Below, piece by piece: positions 13,422-21,488 of a DNA stretch of 24,801 nucleotides. This DNA comes from an uncultured Eubacteriales bacterium (GTDB taxonomy: Bacteria; Bacillota; Clostridia; Oscillospirales; UBA644): the NCBI GenBank assembly GCA_934486965.1, contig CAKSQP010000012.1, positions 1 through 24,801 on the forward strand, read 5' to 3'. The notes beneath the pieces are model-generated. The model was not told where the DNA came from. It ran no database searches and saw nothing but the letters and a program-made list of their open reading frames with translations. Every line of letters starts with the position of its first letter. The stretch's first letter is position 1. The translations under genes were made by a program, and so were the position numbers.

Positions 13422-15548
13422 ATGCAGGTTGTAAAAAGAGACGGCAGTATCGTAAACTACGACAGAGCCAAGATCGTGACCGCAATAAACGCGGCAAACG
13501 CCGAAGTTGAAGAAGTTGAGAGAGCGTCCTCGGCTCAGATCGAGGAAATTCTCGATTATATAGAAAGTAAGAAGAGATCGCGTATCCTCGTTGAAGATAT
13601 TCAGGATATGATCGAACAGAAACTCATGGAATACGATCTTTTCACTCTTGCAAAGACGTATATCATTTACCGTTACACGAGAGCGCTCGTCAGAAAATCG
13701 AACACCACCGACGAATCCATTCTTTCTCTTATAAGAAACGAAAACAAGGAACTCGCGGAGGAAAATTCGAATAAGAACACCGTTCTTGCGTCGACGCAGC
13801 GAGACTATATCGCGGGCGAAGTAAGCCGCGACTTGACGAAGAGAATTCTTCTGCCCGAAAAAATTTCAAAGGCGCACGAAGAAGGGGCTATCCACTTCCA
13901 CGACGCCGACTATTTCTTGCAGCCTATCTTCAACTGCTGTCTTGTAAATATAAAGGATATGCTCGATAACGGAACCGTCATGAACGGCAAACTTATCGAA
14001 AGCCCGAAGAGTTTTCAGGTCGCCTGCACGATAGTGACACAGATAATCGCCGCAGTAGCGTCAAGCCAGTACGGCGGACAGTCGGTCGACGTCAAGCACC
14101 TCGGAAAATATCTCCGCCGCAGCCGCGAGAAGTTTGAAAAACAGACGAGAGAGATTGCGGGAGACGCGATTTCCGAAGAAATGATCGAAAAAATCGTCGA
14201 CGGAAGGCTCCGCGACGAACTCAAAAGCGGCGTTCAGACGATTCAGTATCAGATAAACACCCTTATGACGACGAACGGTCAGTCTCCGTTCGTGACCCTC
14301 TTCTTAAACCTCGACGAGAACGACGAATATATCGAAGAAAACGCAATGATAATCGAGGAAATTCTCCGTCAGAGATATGAGGGGATAAAGAACGAAAAGG
14401 GCGTATATATAACCCCCGCGTTCCCGAAACTCGTTTATGTTCTCGACGAATGTAACTGTCTTAAGGGCGGGAAATACGACTATATAACCGAAATGGCGGT
14501 CAAATGTTCCGCGAAACGTATGTACCCCGACTATATTTCCGCAAAGAAAATGCGCGAAAACTACGAGGGGAACGTCTTTTCTCCGATGGGCTGCCGCAGT
14601 TTCCTCGCTCCGTGGAAAGACGAGAACGGCGAATATAAATTCGAAGGCAGATTCAATCAGGGCGTCGTAAGCCTTAACCTGCCGCAGATAGGAATTCTCG
14701 CAAAGGGCGACGAAGACAAGTTCTGGGAGATACTCGAAGAAAGACTTGAACTTTGCTACGAGGCGCTGATGTGCCGCCACGAAGCTTTGCGCAAAGTCAG
14801 AAGCGACGTCAGTCCCGTTCATTGGCAGTACGGTGCGCTTGCGCGTCTGCAAAAGGGTGAAAGCATCGAAAAACTGCTTTACGGCGGTTATTCCTCGATA
14901 TCTCTCGGATATATCGGTCTTTACGAAGTCACGAAACTTGTAAAGGGCGTTTCCCATACCGACCCCGTCGGCGAGGAATTCGCTCTGAGAGTCATGAGAC
15001 GTCTCCGCGAAAAGACAAACGAATGGAAAGCAAAAACGAATATCGGATTTGCTCTTTACGGAACGCCCGCAGAATCTCTCTGCTACCGTTTTGCCCGTAT
15101 CGACAAGGAGCGTTTCGGAACGATTAAAGACGTTACCGATAAGGGCTACTACACGAATTCTTACCATGTCGACGTAAGAGAAGATATCGACGCATTCGAT
15201 AAATTCCGTTTCGAAAGCCAGTTCCAGACAATTTCTTCGGGCGGTGCTATCTCCTATGTCGAAATCCCGAATCTCCGTCATAACCTTGAAGCGCTCGAAG
15301 AGCTTGTCAAGTTTATCTATGACAATATCCAGTACGCCGAATTCAATACAAAGAGCGACTATTGCCATGTCTGCGGCTACGACGGCGAAATAATGATAAA
15401 CGACGACAACGAGTGGGAATGTCCCGCCTGCCACAATAAAGACCACAGCAAGATGAACGTCACGAGAAGAACCTGCGGTTATCTCGGCGAAAACTTCTGG
15501 AACGAGGGCAAAACCAAAGAGATAAAAGCCCGCGTTCTGCACCTGTGA
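13422..15548 (+). CDS. nrdD: Anaerobic (class III) ribonucleoside-triphosphate reductase
   Basis: The enzyme is 708 residues from the ATG at 13422, chosen because GGGAGA lies just upstream; an earlier in-frame ATG gives a non-conserved tail. It makes dNTPs from NTPs without oxygen, using a glycyl radical. An N-terminal ATP-cone (about 1-90, beginning MQVVKRDGSIVNYDRAKI) senses ATP/dATP. The catalytic barrel follows. The C-terminal zinc site has Cys648, Cys651, Cys667 and Cys670, and the radical glycine is Gly686 in RRTCGY. The gene overlaps nrdG by one base, so the two are translationally coupled. The enzyme is destroyed by oxygen, which fits a strict or facultative anaerobe. Confidence 0.98.
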   Translation: MQVVKRDGSIVNYDRAKIVTAINAANAEVEEVERASSAQIEEILDYIESKKRSRILVEDIQDMIEQKLMEYDLFTLAKTYIIYRYTRALVRKSNTTDESILSLIRNENKELAEENSNKNTVLASTQRDYIAGEVSRDLTKRILLPEKISKAHEEGAIHFHDADYFLQPIFNCCLVNIKDMLDNGTVMNGKLIESPKSFQVACTIVTQIIAAVASSQYGGQSVDVKHLGKYLRRSREKFEKQTREIAGDAISEEMIEKIVDGRLRDELKSGVQTIQYQINTLMTTNGQSPFVTLFLNLDENDEYIEENAMIIEEILRQRYEGIKNEKGVYITPAFPKLVYVLDECNCLKGGKYDYITEMAVKCSAKRMYPDYISAKKMRENYEGNVFSPMGCRSFLAPWKDENGEYKFEGRFNQGVVSLNLPQIGILAKGDEDKFWEILEERLELCYEALMCRHEALRKVRSDVSPVHWQYGALARLQKGESIEKLLYGGYSSISLGYIGLYEVTKLVKGVSHTDPVGEEFALRVMRRLREKTNEWKAKTNIGFALYGTPAESLCYRFARIDKERFGTIKDVTDKGYYTNSYHVDVREDIDAFDKFRFESQFQTISSGGAISYVEIPNLRHNLEALEELVKFIYDNIQYAEFNTKSDYCHVCGYDGEIMINDDNEWECPACHNKDHSKMNVTRRTCGYLGENFWNEGKTKEIKARVLHL

Positions 15549-16060
15549 TGAACTTTGCGGCGATAAAGACGCATGACGTCGCGAACGGACCGGGAGTAAG
15601 GGTCTCCCTGTTTGTTTCGGGGTGCGAGCATTACTGTAAGGGCTGTTTCAATTCCGAGGCGTGGGATTTTTCCTACGGCAGCGTCTTTGACAAAAACGCG
15701 GAAGACGAGCTCTTTGCGGCGCTCGGAAAACCGTATATAAAGGGTTTTTCTCTTCTCGGCGGAGAACCTTTCCACCCGAAAAACAGACCGACGCTCGCTC
15801 TTCTTCTTGAGAAAATCAAAAAGACTTTTCCCGAAAAGGACGTCTGGTGCTATACGGGTTACGACCTTGAAACCGAACTTCTTTTCGGAAAAGAGGACGA
15901 AAACGCGCGGCGTATGCTTGAAAATATAGATATTCTCGTCGACGGGCGGTTTATCGAAGAAAAGAAAAACCTTTCTCTTCGCTTCCGCGGCTCGGAAAAT
16001 CAGAGGATTATAAAACTTCCCGAAACTCTGGCGACGGGCAAGATCGTTTTGTGGGAATAA
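15548..16060 (+). CDS. nrdG: Anaerobic ribonucleotide reductase activating protein (radical SAM)
   Basis: This 170-residue radical SAM enzyme generates the glycyl radical in NrdD. The [4Fe-4S] ligands are Cys26, Cys30 and Cys33 in CEHYCKGC. The SAM-binding block LLGGEPF follows at about residue 77, and the length is normal for the activase. The start ATG overlaps the nrdD stop (TGATG). A GTG three bases earlier is possible, but no ribosome site is visible for either, so translation probably depends on ribosomes ending nrdD. It needs a low-potential electron donor; the EFR1 protein encoded next is a candidate by position. Confidence 0.96.
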   Translation: MNFAAIKTHDVANGPGVRVSLFVSGCEHYCKGCFNSEAWDFSYGSVFDKNAEDELFAALGKPYIKGFSLLGGEPFHPKNRPTLALLLEKIKKTFPEKDVWCYTGYDLETELLFGKEDENARRMLENIDILVDGRFIEEKKNLSLRFRGSENQRIIKLPETLATGKIVLWE

Positions 16061-16064
16061 AATT

Positions 16065-16095
16065 ATGCGGACGACTATTCGTCCGCATTTTAATA
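16065..16095 (+). terminator. Hairpin after nrdG with short T-run
   Basis: ATGCGGACGA and TCGTCCGCAT make a perfect 10-bp stem (16065-16088, loop CTAT), followed by TTTAATAAATT. The interrupted T-run suggests partial termination, leaving some readthrough into the next gene, which lacks an obvious promoter. Confidence 0.7.
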
Positions 16096-16116
16096 AATTA
16101 AAAAGAGGAGTTTTTT

Positions 16117-16881
16117 ATGATTTTTTGTTTTTCGGGAACAGGCAACAGCCGATATATCGCAAGGCGGATTGCCGATTCTTTGCAGGATAAAATTGTTGAT
16201 ATAAATAAAAAAATCAAGGAAAACGATATGTCTCCGACGAAAACGGATCTCGACGTTATCATTGTTTCTCCGACATACGCGTGGCGTATCCCGCGAGTTG
16301 TTGCCGATTGGCTTTCCGAAACGGAATTTGTCGGGGCGGAACGCATTTGGTTTGTTATGGATTGCGGCGGAGAAATCGGAAACGCCGCAAAATACAACAT
16401 ACGGCTTGCAAATGAAAAACACCTGCGTTATATGGGGACGGCACAGATCGTAATGCCGGAAAACTATATTGCGATGTTTAACGCTCCTCAGGCGGCGGAA
16501 GCCGAAAAAGTCGTAAAAAATGCCGAACCTGATATTTTAAAGGTTATTTCATATATAGAAAAGGGGCAGCCGCTCCCCGTACCTCGAAACAACCTTTACG
16601 ACCGATTTATGAGCGGCCCCGTAAATCCTGTTTTCTATCGGTTTTTTGTCAAGGCGTCTGCTTTTAAGGCGGGCAGTTCCTGCGTCGGTTGCGGGCTGTG
16701 TGCCGAAAAATGTCCGTTAAACAATATCATTCTTAAAAGCGGAAGACCCGAATGGGGGAAAAACTGTACTCATTGTATGGCTTGCATTGTTTATTGCCCG
16801 AAGTCGGCGATAGAATACGGAAAGAAAAGTGTCGGCAAACCGCGTTACCGCTTTGAAGAGTTGTTCGGGAACGAGAAATAG
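16117..16881 (+). CDS. EFR1-type flavodoxin/2[4Fe-4S] ferredoxin fusion
   Basis: The protein is 254 residues. The N-terminal part is flavodoxin-like, with FSGTGNSRYIA (about 4-14) as the FMN phosphate loop and SPTYAWRIPRVV as a second flavin contact. The C-terminus carries two [4Fe-4S] clusters: Cys189, 192, 195, 199 and Cys217, 220, 223, 227, each set ending in Cys-Pro. This layout is that of EFR1 family proteins, common in Clostridia and presumed to move electrons; substrates are mostly unknown. AAAGAGGAG precedes the ATG. It follows nrdG on the same strand after a weak terminator, so supply of electrons to the NrdG activase is plausible but unproven. Cytoplasmic; no signal or membrane segment. 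Confidence 0.9.
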   Translation: MIFCFSGTGNSRYIARRIADSLQDKIVDINKKIKENDMSPTKTDLDVIIVSPTYAWRIPRVVADWLSETEFVGAERIWFVMDCGGEIGNAAKYNIRLANEKHLRYMGTAQIVMPENYIAMFNAPQAAEAEKVVKNAEPDILKVISYIEKGQPLPVPRNNLYDRFMSGPVNPVFYRFFVKASAFKAGSSCVGCGLCAEKCPLNNIILKSGRPEWGKNCTHCMACIVYCPKSAIEYGKKSVGKPRYRFEELFGNEK

Positions 16882-16950
16882 CGCAGTGATAATTTTTGCA
16901 AATACCGAATTTCGGGCGACAGATTTTTACATTTCTGCTTATAGTTCGCG

Positions 16951-16979
16951 TTGACAAGGTTTTCGAAAAATGGTATAAT
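16951..16979 (+). promoter_or_regulatory. Consensus promoter of the citrate synthase gene
   Basis: TTGACA (16951-16956), 17 nt, then TATAAT (16974-16979), with TGG just before the -10 (extended form). This is about as strong as a sigma-A promoter can look. The start should be near 16986. Confidence 0.93.
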
Positions 16980-17023
16980 TATACTGTATATATTTGCGAT
17001 TTTTTTGCGAAGGAGGCACTGAA

Positions 17024-18391
17024 TTGAGCAAGAAGAACTATTCGGAAATAACGAAAGAAGTAAAGGAACTTACTTCGATTTCCAAGACAAACAACGCCAT
17101 ACCTCCGGAACTTTACATTCAGTATAAAGTCAACAGAGGCCTCAGAGATCTTAACGGAAACGGCGTCCTTACGGGGCTTACCGAAATTTCCGAGATAAAT
17201 TCAAAAGAAATAATAGACGGAAGAGCCGTTCCCTGCGACGGCGAACTTTTCTACCGCGGATACAATATAAGGGAACTTATCGCGGGAATCGTTTCGGAGG
17301 GCAGATTCGGCTTTGAAGAAGTTATCTATCTTCTTTTAATGGGCGAACTTCCGACCGAAGAAGAATATAAAAATTTCTGCAAGGTTTTGGGAAACTATCG
17401 CTCTCTGCCGAATTCATTTACGCGCGACGTCATAATGAAAGCGCCGAGTTCGAATATGATGAATTCGCTTGCAAGAAGCGTTCTGACTCTCTATTCTTAC
17501 GATACGAACGCCGACGACACCTCTCCCGAAAACGTAATGAGACAGTCGCTCCAACTCATTTCGATGTTCCCGATGCTGTCGATTTACGCATACCGTGCGT
17601 TTGACTATTATAAAAACAAGAACGGGAGCCTGTTTATTCACGATCCCGACCCCGAACTTTCGACTGCGGAAAACATTCTGATGATGCTCCGTCCCGATAA
17701 GTCGTATTCGAGAAACGAAGCCAAAATCCTCGATATCGCGCTTATCCTCCATGCGGAACACGGCGGAGGAAATAACTCGAGTTTCACCACCCACGTCGTT
17801 TCGTCGTCTGGAACAGACACCTATTCCGCAATCGCGGCGGCTCTCGGAAGCCTTAAAGGCCCGAAACACGGCGGTGCGAATATCAAGGTCTGCCAGATGT
17901 TTAAGGATATCGAAGAGAACGTCAAGGACTGGAAAGACGAAGACGAAATAAGGGCTTATCTTGCAAAGATATTAAATAAAGAAGCCTTTGATAAATCGGG
18001 ACTTATTTACGGTATGGGCCATGCGGTCTATTCCGTTTCCGACCCCCGTTCCGAGGTCATAAAAGCGTTTGTCCCGACCCTTGCAAAGGAAAAGGGCAGG
18101 GAAGAGGAACTCGCTCTTTACAACACCGTCGAGCGCCTCGCTCCGCAGGTAATTTCGTCCGTCAGAACCATCTATAAGGGCGTTTCCGCGAACGTCGACT
18201 TTTACAGCGGACTTGTTTACGATATGCTCGGAATTCCGACCGAACTTTATACTCCGCTTTTCGCGATCTCGAGAATTGCGGGCTGGTCGGCTCACCGAAT
18301 GGAAGAACTCGTGAACGGAAACAAGATAATCAGACCGGCATATAAATCGGTCGCCGAACGCAGAACATATAACTCAATGGATCAACGATAA
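17024..18391 (+). CDS. Citrate synthase family protein
   Basis: The protein is 455 residues from a TTG at 17024. That start is supported by AAGGAGG at 17010-17016 with 7-nt spacing; another in-frame TTG at 16994 has no ribosome site. It condenses acetyl-CoA (or propionyl-CoA) with oxaloacetate. Catalytic residues expected of the si-type enzyme are visible: His282 in GPKHGGAN, His333 in GMGHAVY, Asp392 in NVDFYSG, plus the oxaloacetate site HAEHGG (243-248). The N-terminus (about 60 residues, Lys/Glu-rich) is longer than in small bacterial forms and resembles the long citrate synthases of Clostridia. There is no aconitase or isocitrate dehydrogenase next to it. 2-methylcitrate synthase activity cannot be excluded. 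Confidence 0.93.
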   Translation: MSKKNYSEITKEVKELTSISKTNNAIPPELYIQYKVNRGLRDLNGNGVLTGLTEISEINSKEIIDGRAVPCDGELFYRGYNIRELIAGIVSEGRFGFEEVIYLLLMGELPTEEEYKNFCKVLGNYRSLPNSFTRDVIMKAPSSNMMNSLARSVLTLYSYDTNADDTSPENVMRQSLQLISMFPMLSIYAYRAFDYYKNKNGSLFIHDPDPELSTAENILMMLRPDKSYSRNEAKILDIALILHAEHGGGNNSSFTTHVVSSSGTDTYSAIAAALGSLKGPKHGGANIKVCQMFKDIEENVKDWKDEDEIRAYLAKILNKEAFDKSGLIYGMGHAVYSVSDPRSEVIKAFVPTLAKEKGREEELALYNTVERLAPQVISSVRTIYKGVSANVDFYSGLVYDMLGIPTELYTPLFAISRIAGWSAHRMEELVNGNKIIRPAYKSVAERRTYNSMDQR

Positions 18392-18395
18392 AAAG

Positions 18396-18427
18396 AAAAC
18401 AGGGCTGATAATTCAGCCCTGTTTTTT
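18396..18427. terminator. Bidirectional terminator between citrate synthase and mntP
   Basis: AAAACAGGGCTGA and TCAGCCCTGTTTT form a perfect 13-bp stem with loop TAAT, with T-runs on both strands. The two genes converge here and share it; the mntP stop codon touches its right edge. Confidence 0.93.
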
Positions 18428-18996
18428 CAGAATGCGATAATTCCGAGATGTTCAAGTAAGATTTTTACCCCTATCAAAATAAGGATTATTCCTCCGGCGA
18501 TCTCTGCCTTTGTCTTATATTTCGCTCCGAATTTGTGTCCGACAAAAACGCCGAGAGCGGAAATAACAAAGGTCGTGCAGCCTATTATAGTTATCGACGA
18601 CCAGATGTCGGTGTTGAGAAACGCAAAGGTTATTCCGACCGCCAAAGCGTCGATACTTGTTGCGATCGCCATTAAGAAAAGTTCTTTGATGTCGAATTTG
18701 CCGTCGTCTTCGTCTTCTTCTCCGCCTTTGACGGCTTCCCATATCATTTTGCCGCCGATAAATAAGAGGAGACCGAAGGCTATCCAGTGGTCAAACTCGG
18801 TTATGTACTTTTCGAACTGCGTTCCGAGAAGCCAGCCGATAAACGGCATTAAAGCCTGAAATCCTCCGAAAAACAGAGCGATGAGCGCCGTCTGTTTGTA
18901 GTTAAGTTTCGGCATTTTAAGCCCTTTGCATATTGCGACGGCAAATGCGTCCATAGAAAGGCCTACGCCGAGGAGCAGCAACTCCAAAAATCCCAT
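18427..18996 (-). CDS. mntP: Manganese efflux pump MntP
   Basis: This 189-residue inner-membrane protein has about six helices and is made of two related halves, each carrying the acidic signature: GLSMDAFAVAICKG (about 12-25) and TSIDALAVGITFA (about 113-125). A charged cytoplasmic loop (GGEEDEDDGKFD) lies between. It exports Mn2+ and prevents manganese toxicity. The ribosome site is a weak AAGGAA. The leader is only about 30 nt, too short for the yybP-ykoY manganese riboswitch that often precedes mntP, so control must act elsewhere. Its promoter lies at the end of the upstream lysR gene. Confidence 0.94.
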   Translation of the reverse strand: MGFLELLLLGVGLSMDAFAVAICKGLKMPKLNYKQTALIALFFGGFQALMPFIGWLLGTQFEKYITEFDHWIAFGLLLFIGGKMIWEAVKGGEEDEDDGKFDIKELFLMAIATSIDALAVGITFAFLNTDIWSSITIIGCTTFVISALGVFVGHKFGAKYKTKAEIAGGIILILIGVKILLEHLGIIAF

Positions 18997-19030
18997 ACAG
19001 TTTCATTCCTTTTTTCTGTCATTGAACGGT

Positions 19031-19059
19031 ATTATATCACAATTGCCGCCGTTTGTCAA
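19031..19059 (-). promoter_or_regulatory. Consensus promoter of mntP overlapping the lysR stop codon
   Basis: On the minus strand, TTGACA (19059-19054), 17 nt and TATAAT (19036-19031) form a perfect consensus. The TGA inside TTGACA is the stop codon of the LysR gene, so coding and promoter sequence share bases. Confidence 0.9.
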
Positions 19060-19943
19060 GAAAAAAAGCAATTCTTCAAGATGTCGGCAAATTCTTCGAT
19101 ATAATATCCCGAATTATCTTTTTTCCAGAAAGCACAGTATGCTTTCGTTACGGGTTCCGAACGCCTTGTCAGGGGAACTCTGCTTACCGCGGTGTCGAAC
19201 CATTCCTGCTTTCCGATAACGTCGACAGGCATATATCCCTGCCCTGTCGCGATTTTGAGCCTTGCCTCCCTGTCCGACCCGACAAAAATCCAGTCGCCTT
19301 TAAGCCCGATTATCTTTTCGTAATATTGCTGTTCTTCTTTCTGCGACTTTCCCGTCGAAACGAGAATACACGGCGTGTTTTTCAGGTCTTCGGCTTCTAT
19401 TGTTTTTAATTTGCTTAAAGGGTTCCTTGTCGAAATTTCTATATATATCCTGCTTTCGGAGAGCGGAATGTTGTTGTATGCTCCCGAAAAAGCCCGCCGC
19501 TGGTCGTTTAAGACAAGGTCGACCGAATCGTTTTCCAACGCGTTGTAAAGTTCTTCGTGACTTCCCGATATTATTTTTATGTCGACCGTCGGATATTTCT
19601 GCGAAAACAGAGTGACCGCTTCGGCAAATTCGTTTCCCGTATATCCGTTATAATATCCGAGGCGAAGTTCGGCGTTGTCTTTATTTGCGATTTTCTTCGT
19701 TTCCTTAATAAGCCTGTCGATATCTCCCGTTATCACGAGACTTTTTCTGTAAAAATGCTCGCCTGCGGGCGTCAGGGAAAAGGTGCGGTTATGCCTTTTT
19801 ATAAGTTCGGCGTCGAGTTCTTCTTCAAGTTTTTTTATCTGCTGCGAAATTGCAGACTGCGAAATATGACACTCCTCCGCCGCAAGATAAAAATTACCGT
19901 TTTCGACGACCGCCCGAAAATATTCCATTTGCCTTAAAAACAT
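19056..19943 (-). CDS. LysR-type transcriptional regulator
   Basis: The protein is 295 residues. The N-terminal winged helix-turn-helix (1-60) reads MFLRQMEYFRAVVENGNFYLAAEECHIS then QSAISQQIKKLEEELDAEL, a canonical LysR DNA-binding domain. A linker helix and a periplasmic-binding-protein-like effector domain (about 90-295, with LRLGYYNGYTGNEF and PTVDIKIISG) follow. The ligand is unknown. GAGGTGATA precedes the ATG. It is divergent from the flavodoxin/dehydrogenase pair, and its promoter contains a T-N11-A palindrome, so it probably controls itself and those genes. Confidence 0.95.
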   Translation of the reverse strand: MFLRQMEYFRAVVENGNFYLAAEECHISQSAISQQIKKLEEELDAELIKRHNRTFSLTPAGEHFYRKSLVITGDIDRLIKETKKIANKDNAELRLGYYNGYTGNEFAEAVTLFSQKYPTVDIKIISGSHEELYNALENDSVDLVLNDQRRAFSGAYNNIPLSESRIYIEISTRNPLSKLKTIEAEDLKNTPCILVSTGKSQKEEQQYYEKIIGLKGDWIFVGSDREARLKIATGQGYMPVDVIGKQEWFDTAVSRVPLTRRSEPVTKAYCAFWKKDNSGYYIEEFADILKNCFFS

Positions 19944-19960
19944 ATTATCACCTCGGATAT

Positions 19961-19989
19961 ATTATACACCAATAAGTAAAACTTATCAA
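19961..19989 (-). promoter_or_regulatory. lysR promoter with T-N11-A operator in the spacer
   Basis: On the minus strand, TTGATA (19989-19984), 17 nt and TATAAT (19966-19961). The perfect palindrome ATAAGT-AAA-ACTTAT (19972-19986) fills the spacer and touches the -35 box. It includes the T-N11-A pattern typical of LysR-family sites, which suggests autorepression. The mRNA would start only about 11 nt before the ATG. Confidence 0.8.
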
Positions 19990-20007
19990 TACTCTTAAAA
20001 AAAAGAA

Positions 20008-20036
20008 TTGATTGATTATGTAAAAAGCGATATAAT
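20008..20036 (+). promoter_or_regulatory. Promoter of the flavodoxin-SDR pair
   Basis: TTGATT (20008-20013), 17 nt, TATAAT (20031-20036). The -35 lies 21 bp from the LysR-type palindrome, close enough for a bound LysR tetramer to touch RNA polymerase. Confidence 0.8.
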
Positions 20037-20057
20037 ACAGACAAAGGAGTTAAGAGT

Positions 20058-20579
20058 ATGAGTAAAAACCTGATAATTTACTATTCACGCAAAGGCGAAA
20101 ACTATTTTAACGGAAGTATTCGGAATTTGCCGAAAGGGAATACCGAAATCTGTGCCGAATTTATAAAAAAGACGGTCGGCGGCGACATTTTTGAGGTCGA
20201 GACCGTAAAAGAGTATTCGGAAAACTATCATACCTGCACCGAAGAAGCAAAGGCGGAAATAAACGAAAACAGCCGTCCCGAACTTAAAAAATATATGGAA
20301 AATATCGACGGTTACGATAATATCTTTATCTGCGGGCCCTGCTGGTGGGGAACTTATCCCATGGCGGTATTTTCTCTGCTTGAAAGGCTTGATTTTAACG
20401 GTAAAAAAGTTTTTCCGCTTATGACCCACGAGGGCAGCGGACTCGGAAATTCGGTAAGAGACCTTAGGAAAATCTGCGTCGGTGCGGAAATAGAAACGGG
20501 GCTTGCCGTTCACGGGGCAGACGCCGCAAAATCCGAAAAAGCGATTGAAAAATGGGCAGAGAAAGGACTTGAAATATGA
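20058..20579 (+). CDS. Flavodoxin family protein
   Basis: This 173-residue protein is a single flavodoxin-like domain. It begins with the beta strand and loop LIIYYSRKGENYF; a stretch DNIFICGPCWWGTYPMAVFSLLERL (about 90-114) matches the flavin-contacting loop of the flavodoxin_4 group; HEGSGLGNSVRDL follows. These small FMN proteins move electrons or reduce quinones and similar compounds. AAAGGAG is just upstream of the ATG. Its stop overlaps the next start (ATGA), so it is translated together with the dehydrogenase. The divergent LysR gene is the likely regulator. Confidence 0.9.
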   Translation: MSKNLIIYYSRKGENYFNGSIRNLPKGNTEICAEFIKKTVGGDIFEVETVKEYSENYHTCTEEAKAEINENSRPELKKYMENIDGYDNIFICGPCWWGTYPMAVFSLLERLDFNGKKVFPLMTHEGSGLGNSVRDLRKICVGAEIETGLAVHGADAAKSEKAIEKWAEKGLEI

Positions 20580-21400
20580 AAAGGACGTGGCTTATAACCG
20601 GAGTTTCGAGCGGTTTCGGCTATGAAATGACAAAACAACTCTTAAAAAAGGGAGACGCCGTTGTGGGGACTGTCAGAAACACGGAAAAAGTAAAAGATCT
20701 GATTTCGGAATACCCCGATTTTGATTGCGTGATTCTTGATGTCACCGATATTTCTGCGGTAAAGGAAACCGTAAAAAACGCTTTTGAAAAGCACGGAAGA
20801 ATAGATGTTGTCGTCAGTAACGCCGGCTACGGGCTTTTCGGCTGCGTCGAAGAACTCGGCGACGATGAAATCGAACATATCGTAAACACCAACCTTATGG
20901 GGTCGATATTTCTGCTAAAATCGGCGGTCCCTTATATGAGAAAGCAGGGCGGCGGCAGGCTTATTCAGATGTCTTCTTACGGCGGTCAAGTCTCCTATCC
21001 GGCAAACTCAATGTATCACGCGACGAAATTCGGTATAGAGGGCTTTTGTGAGGCTTTGTCGCAGGAAGTCGCACAGTTCAATATAGGCGTTACGATAGTC
21101 GAACCTGGCGGCGCGAGAACCGAATTCCGCTACGGAAGTGCAAAAGTCGCAAAACTTATGCCTGAATATGAAAGTTGCCACGGATTTCTTTCCATGCTCG
21201 ATCCCGCAAACGGACTTGCTCCGGGAGATCCCGCAAAAATGGCTCGGCGCATTATTGAAAGCGTCGATAAAACGCCCGCCCCGTTAAGAATGGTCCTCGG
21301 TTCGCAGGCACTCAAAGCAACGATAGAACGCCTTACCGAAAGGCTTGCCGACTACGAAACTCAAAAAGACCTTGCGGCGTCCACAGATATAACCGAATAA
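20576..21400 (+). CDS. Short-chain dehydrogenase/reductase
   Basis: The protein is 274 residues with the classical SDR pattern: nucleotide motif TGVSSGFG (7-14), NAGYG near residue 82, catalytic Ser in QMSSYGG, and YHATK for the Tyr and Lys. No Arg/Asp cofactor signature can be assigned with certainty; Arg in 'GTVRNTEKV' after the second strand suggests NADP(H). The C-terminal region resembles SDRs that act on small carbonyl or alcohol compounds. The start overlaps the flavodoxin stop by four bases (ATGA). The substrate is unknown; the pairing with a flavodoxin suggests reductive detoxification. Confidence 0.93.
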   Translation: MKRTWLITGVSSGFGYEMTKQLLKKGDAVVGTVRNTEKVKDLISEYPDFDCVILDVTDISAVKETVKNAFEKHGRIDVVVSNAGYGLFGCVEELGDDEIEHIVNTNLMGSIFLLKSAVPYMRKQGGGRLIQMSSYGGQVSYPANSMYHATKFGIEGFCEALSQEVAQFNIGVTIVEPGGARTEFRYGSAKVAKLMPEYESCHGFLSMLDPANGLAPGDPAKMARRIIESVDKTPAPLRMVLGSQALKATIERLTERLADYETQKDLAASTDITE

Positions 21401-21405
21401 TATGA

Positions 21406-21440
21406 AACACCGCTCATACAGCGTGTTGTGTTTTATATTT
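21406..21440 (+). terminator. Weak terminator of the SDR gene
   Basis: AACACCGCT and AGCGTGTT (21406-21414/21420-21427) pair with one bulged C, followed by GTGTTTTATATTT. The stem is imperfect and the T-run broken; the aldolase terminator just downstream may also stop plus-strand transcripts. Confidence 0.4.
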
Positions 21441-21442
21441 CA

Positions 21443-21474
21443 AGAAAAAAAGAGGTACTTTTCAGTACCTCTTT
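21443..21474 (-). terminator. Terminator of the aldolase gene
   Basis: AAAGAGGTACT and AGTACCTCTTT form a perfect 11-bp stem with a 4-nt loop, followed on the minus strand by a T-run. It lies 15 nt after the stop codon. Confidence 0.9.
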
Positions 21475-21488
21475 CAATTTTTGAATTC

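Noticed and set aside
14304..15542. Open frame of 412 aa opposite nrdD
   Set aside because: No ribosome site or promoter, and nrdD on the other strand is certain.
18997..19030. yybP-ykoY manganese riboswitch in the mntP leader
   Set aside because: The leader between the promoter and the ATG is only about 30 nt, too short for this RNA.
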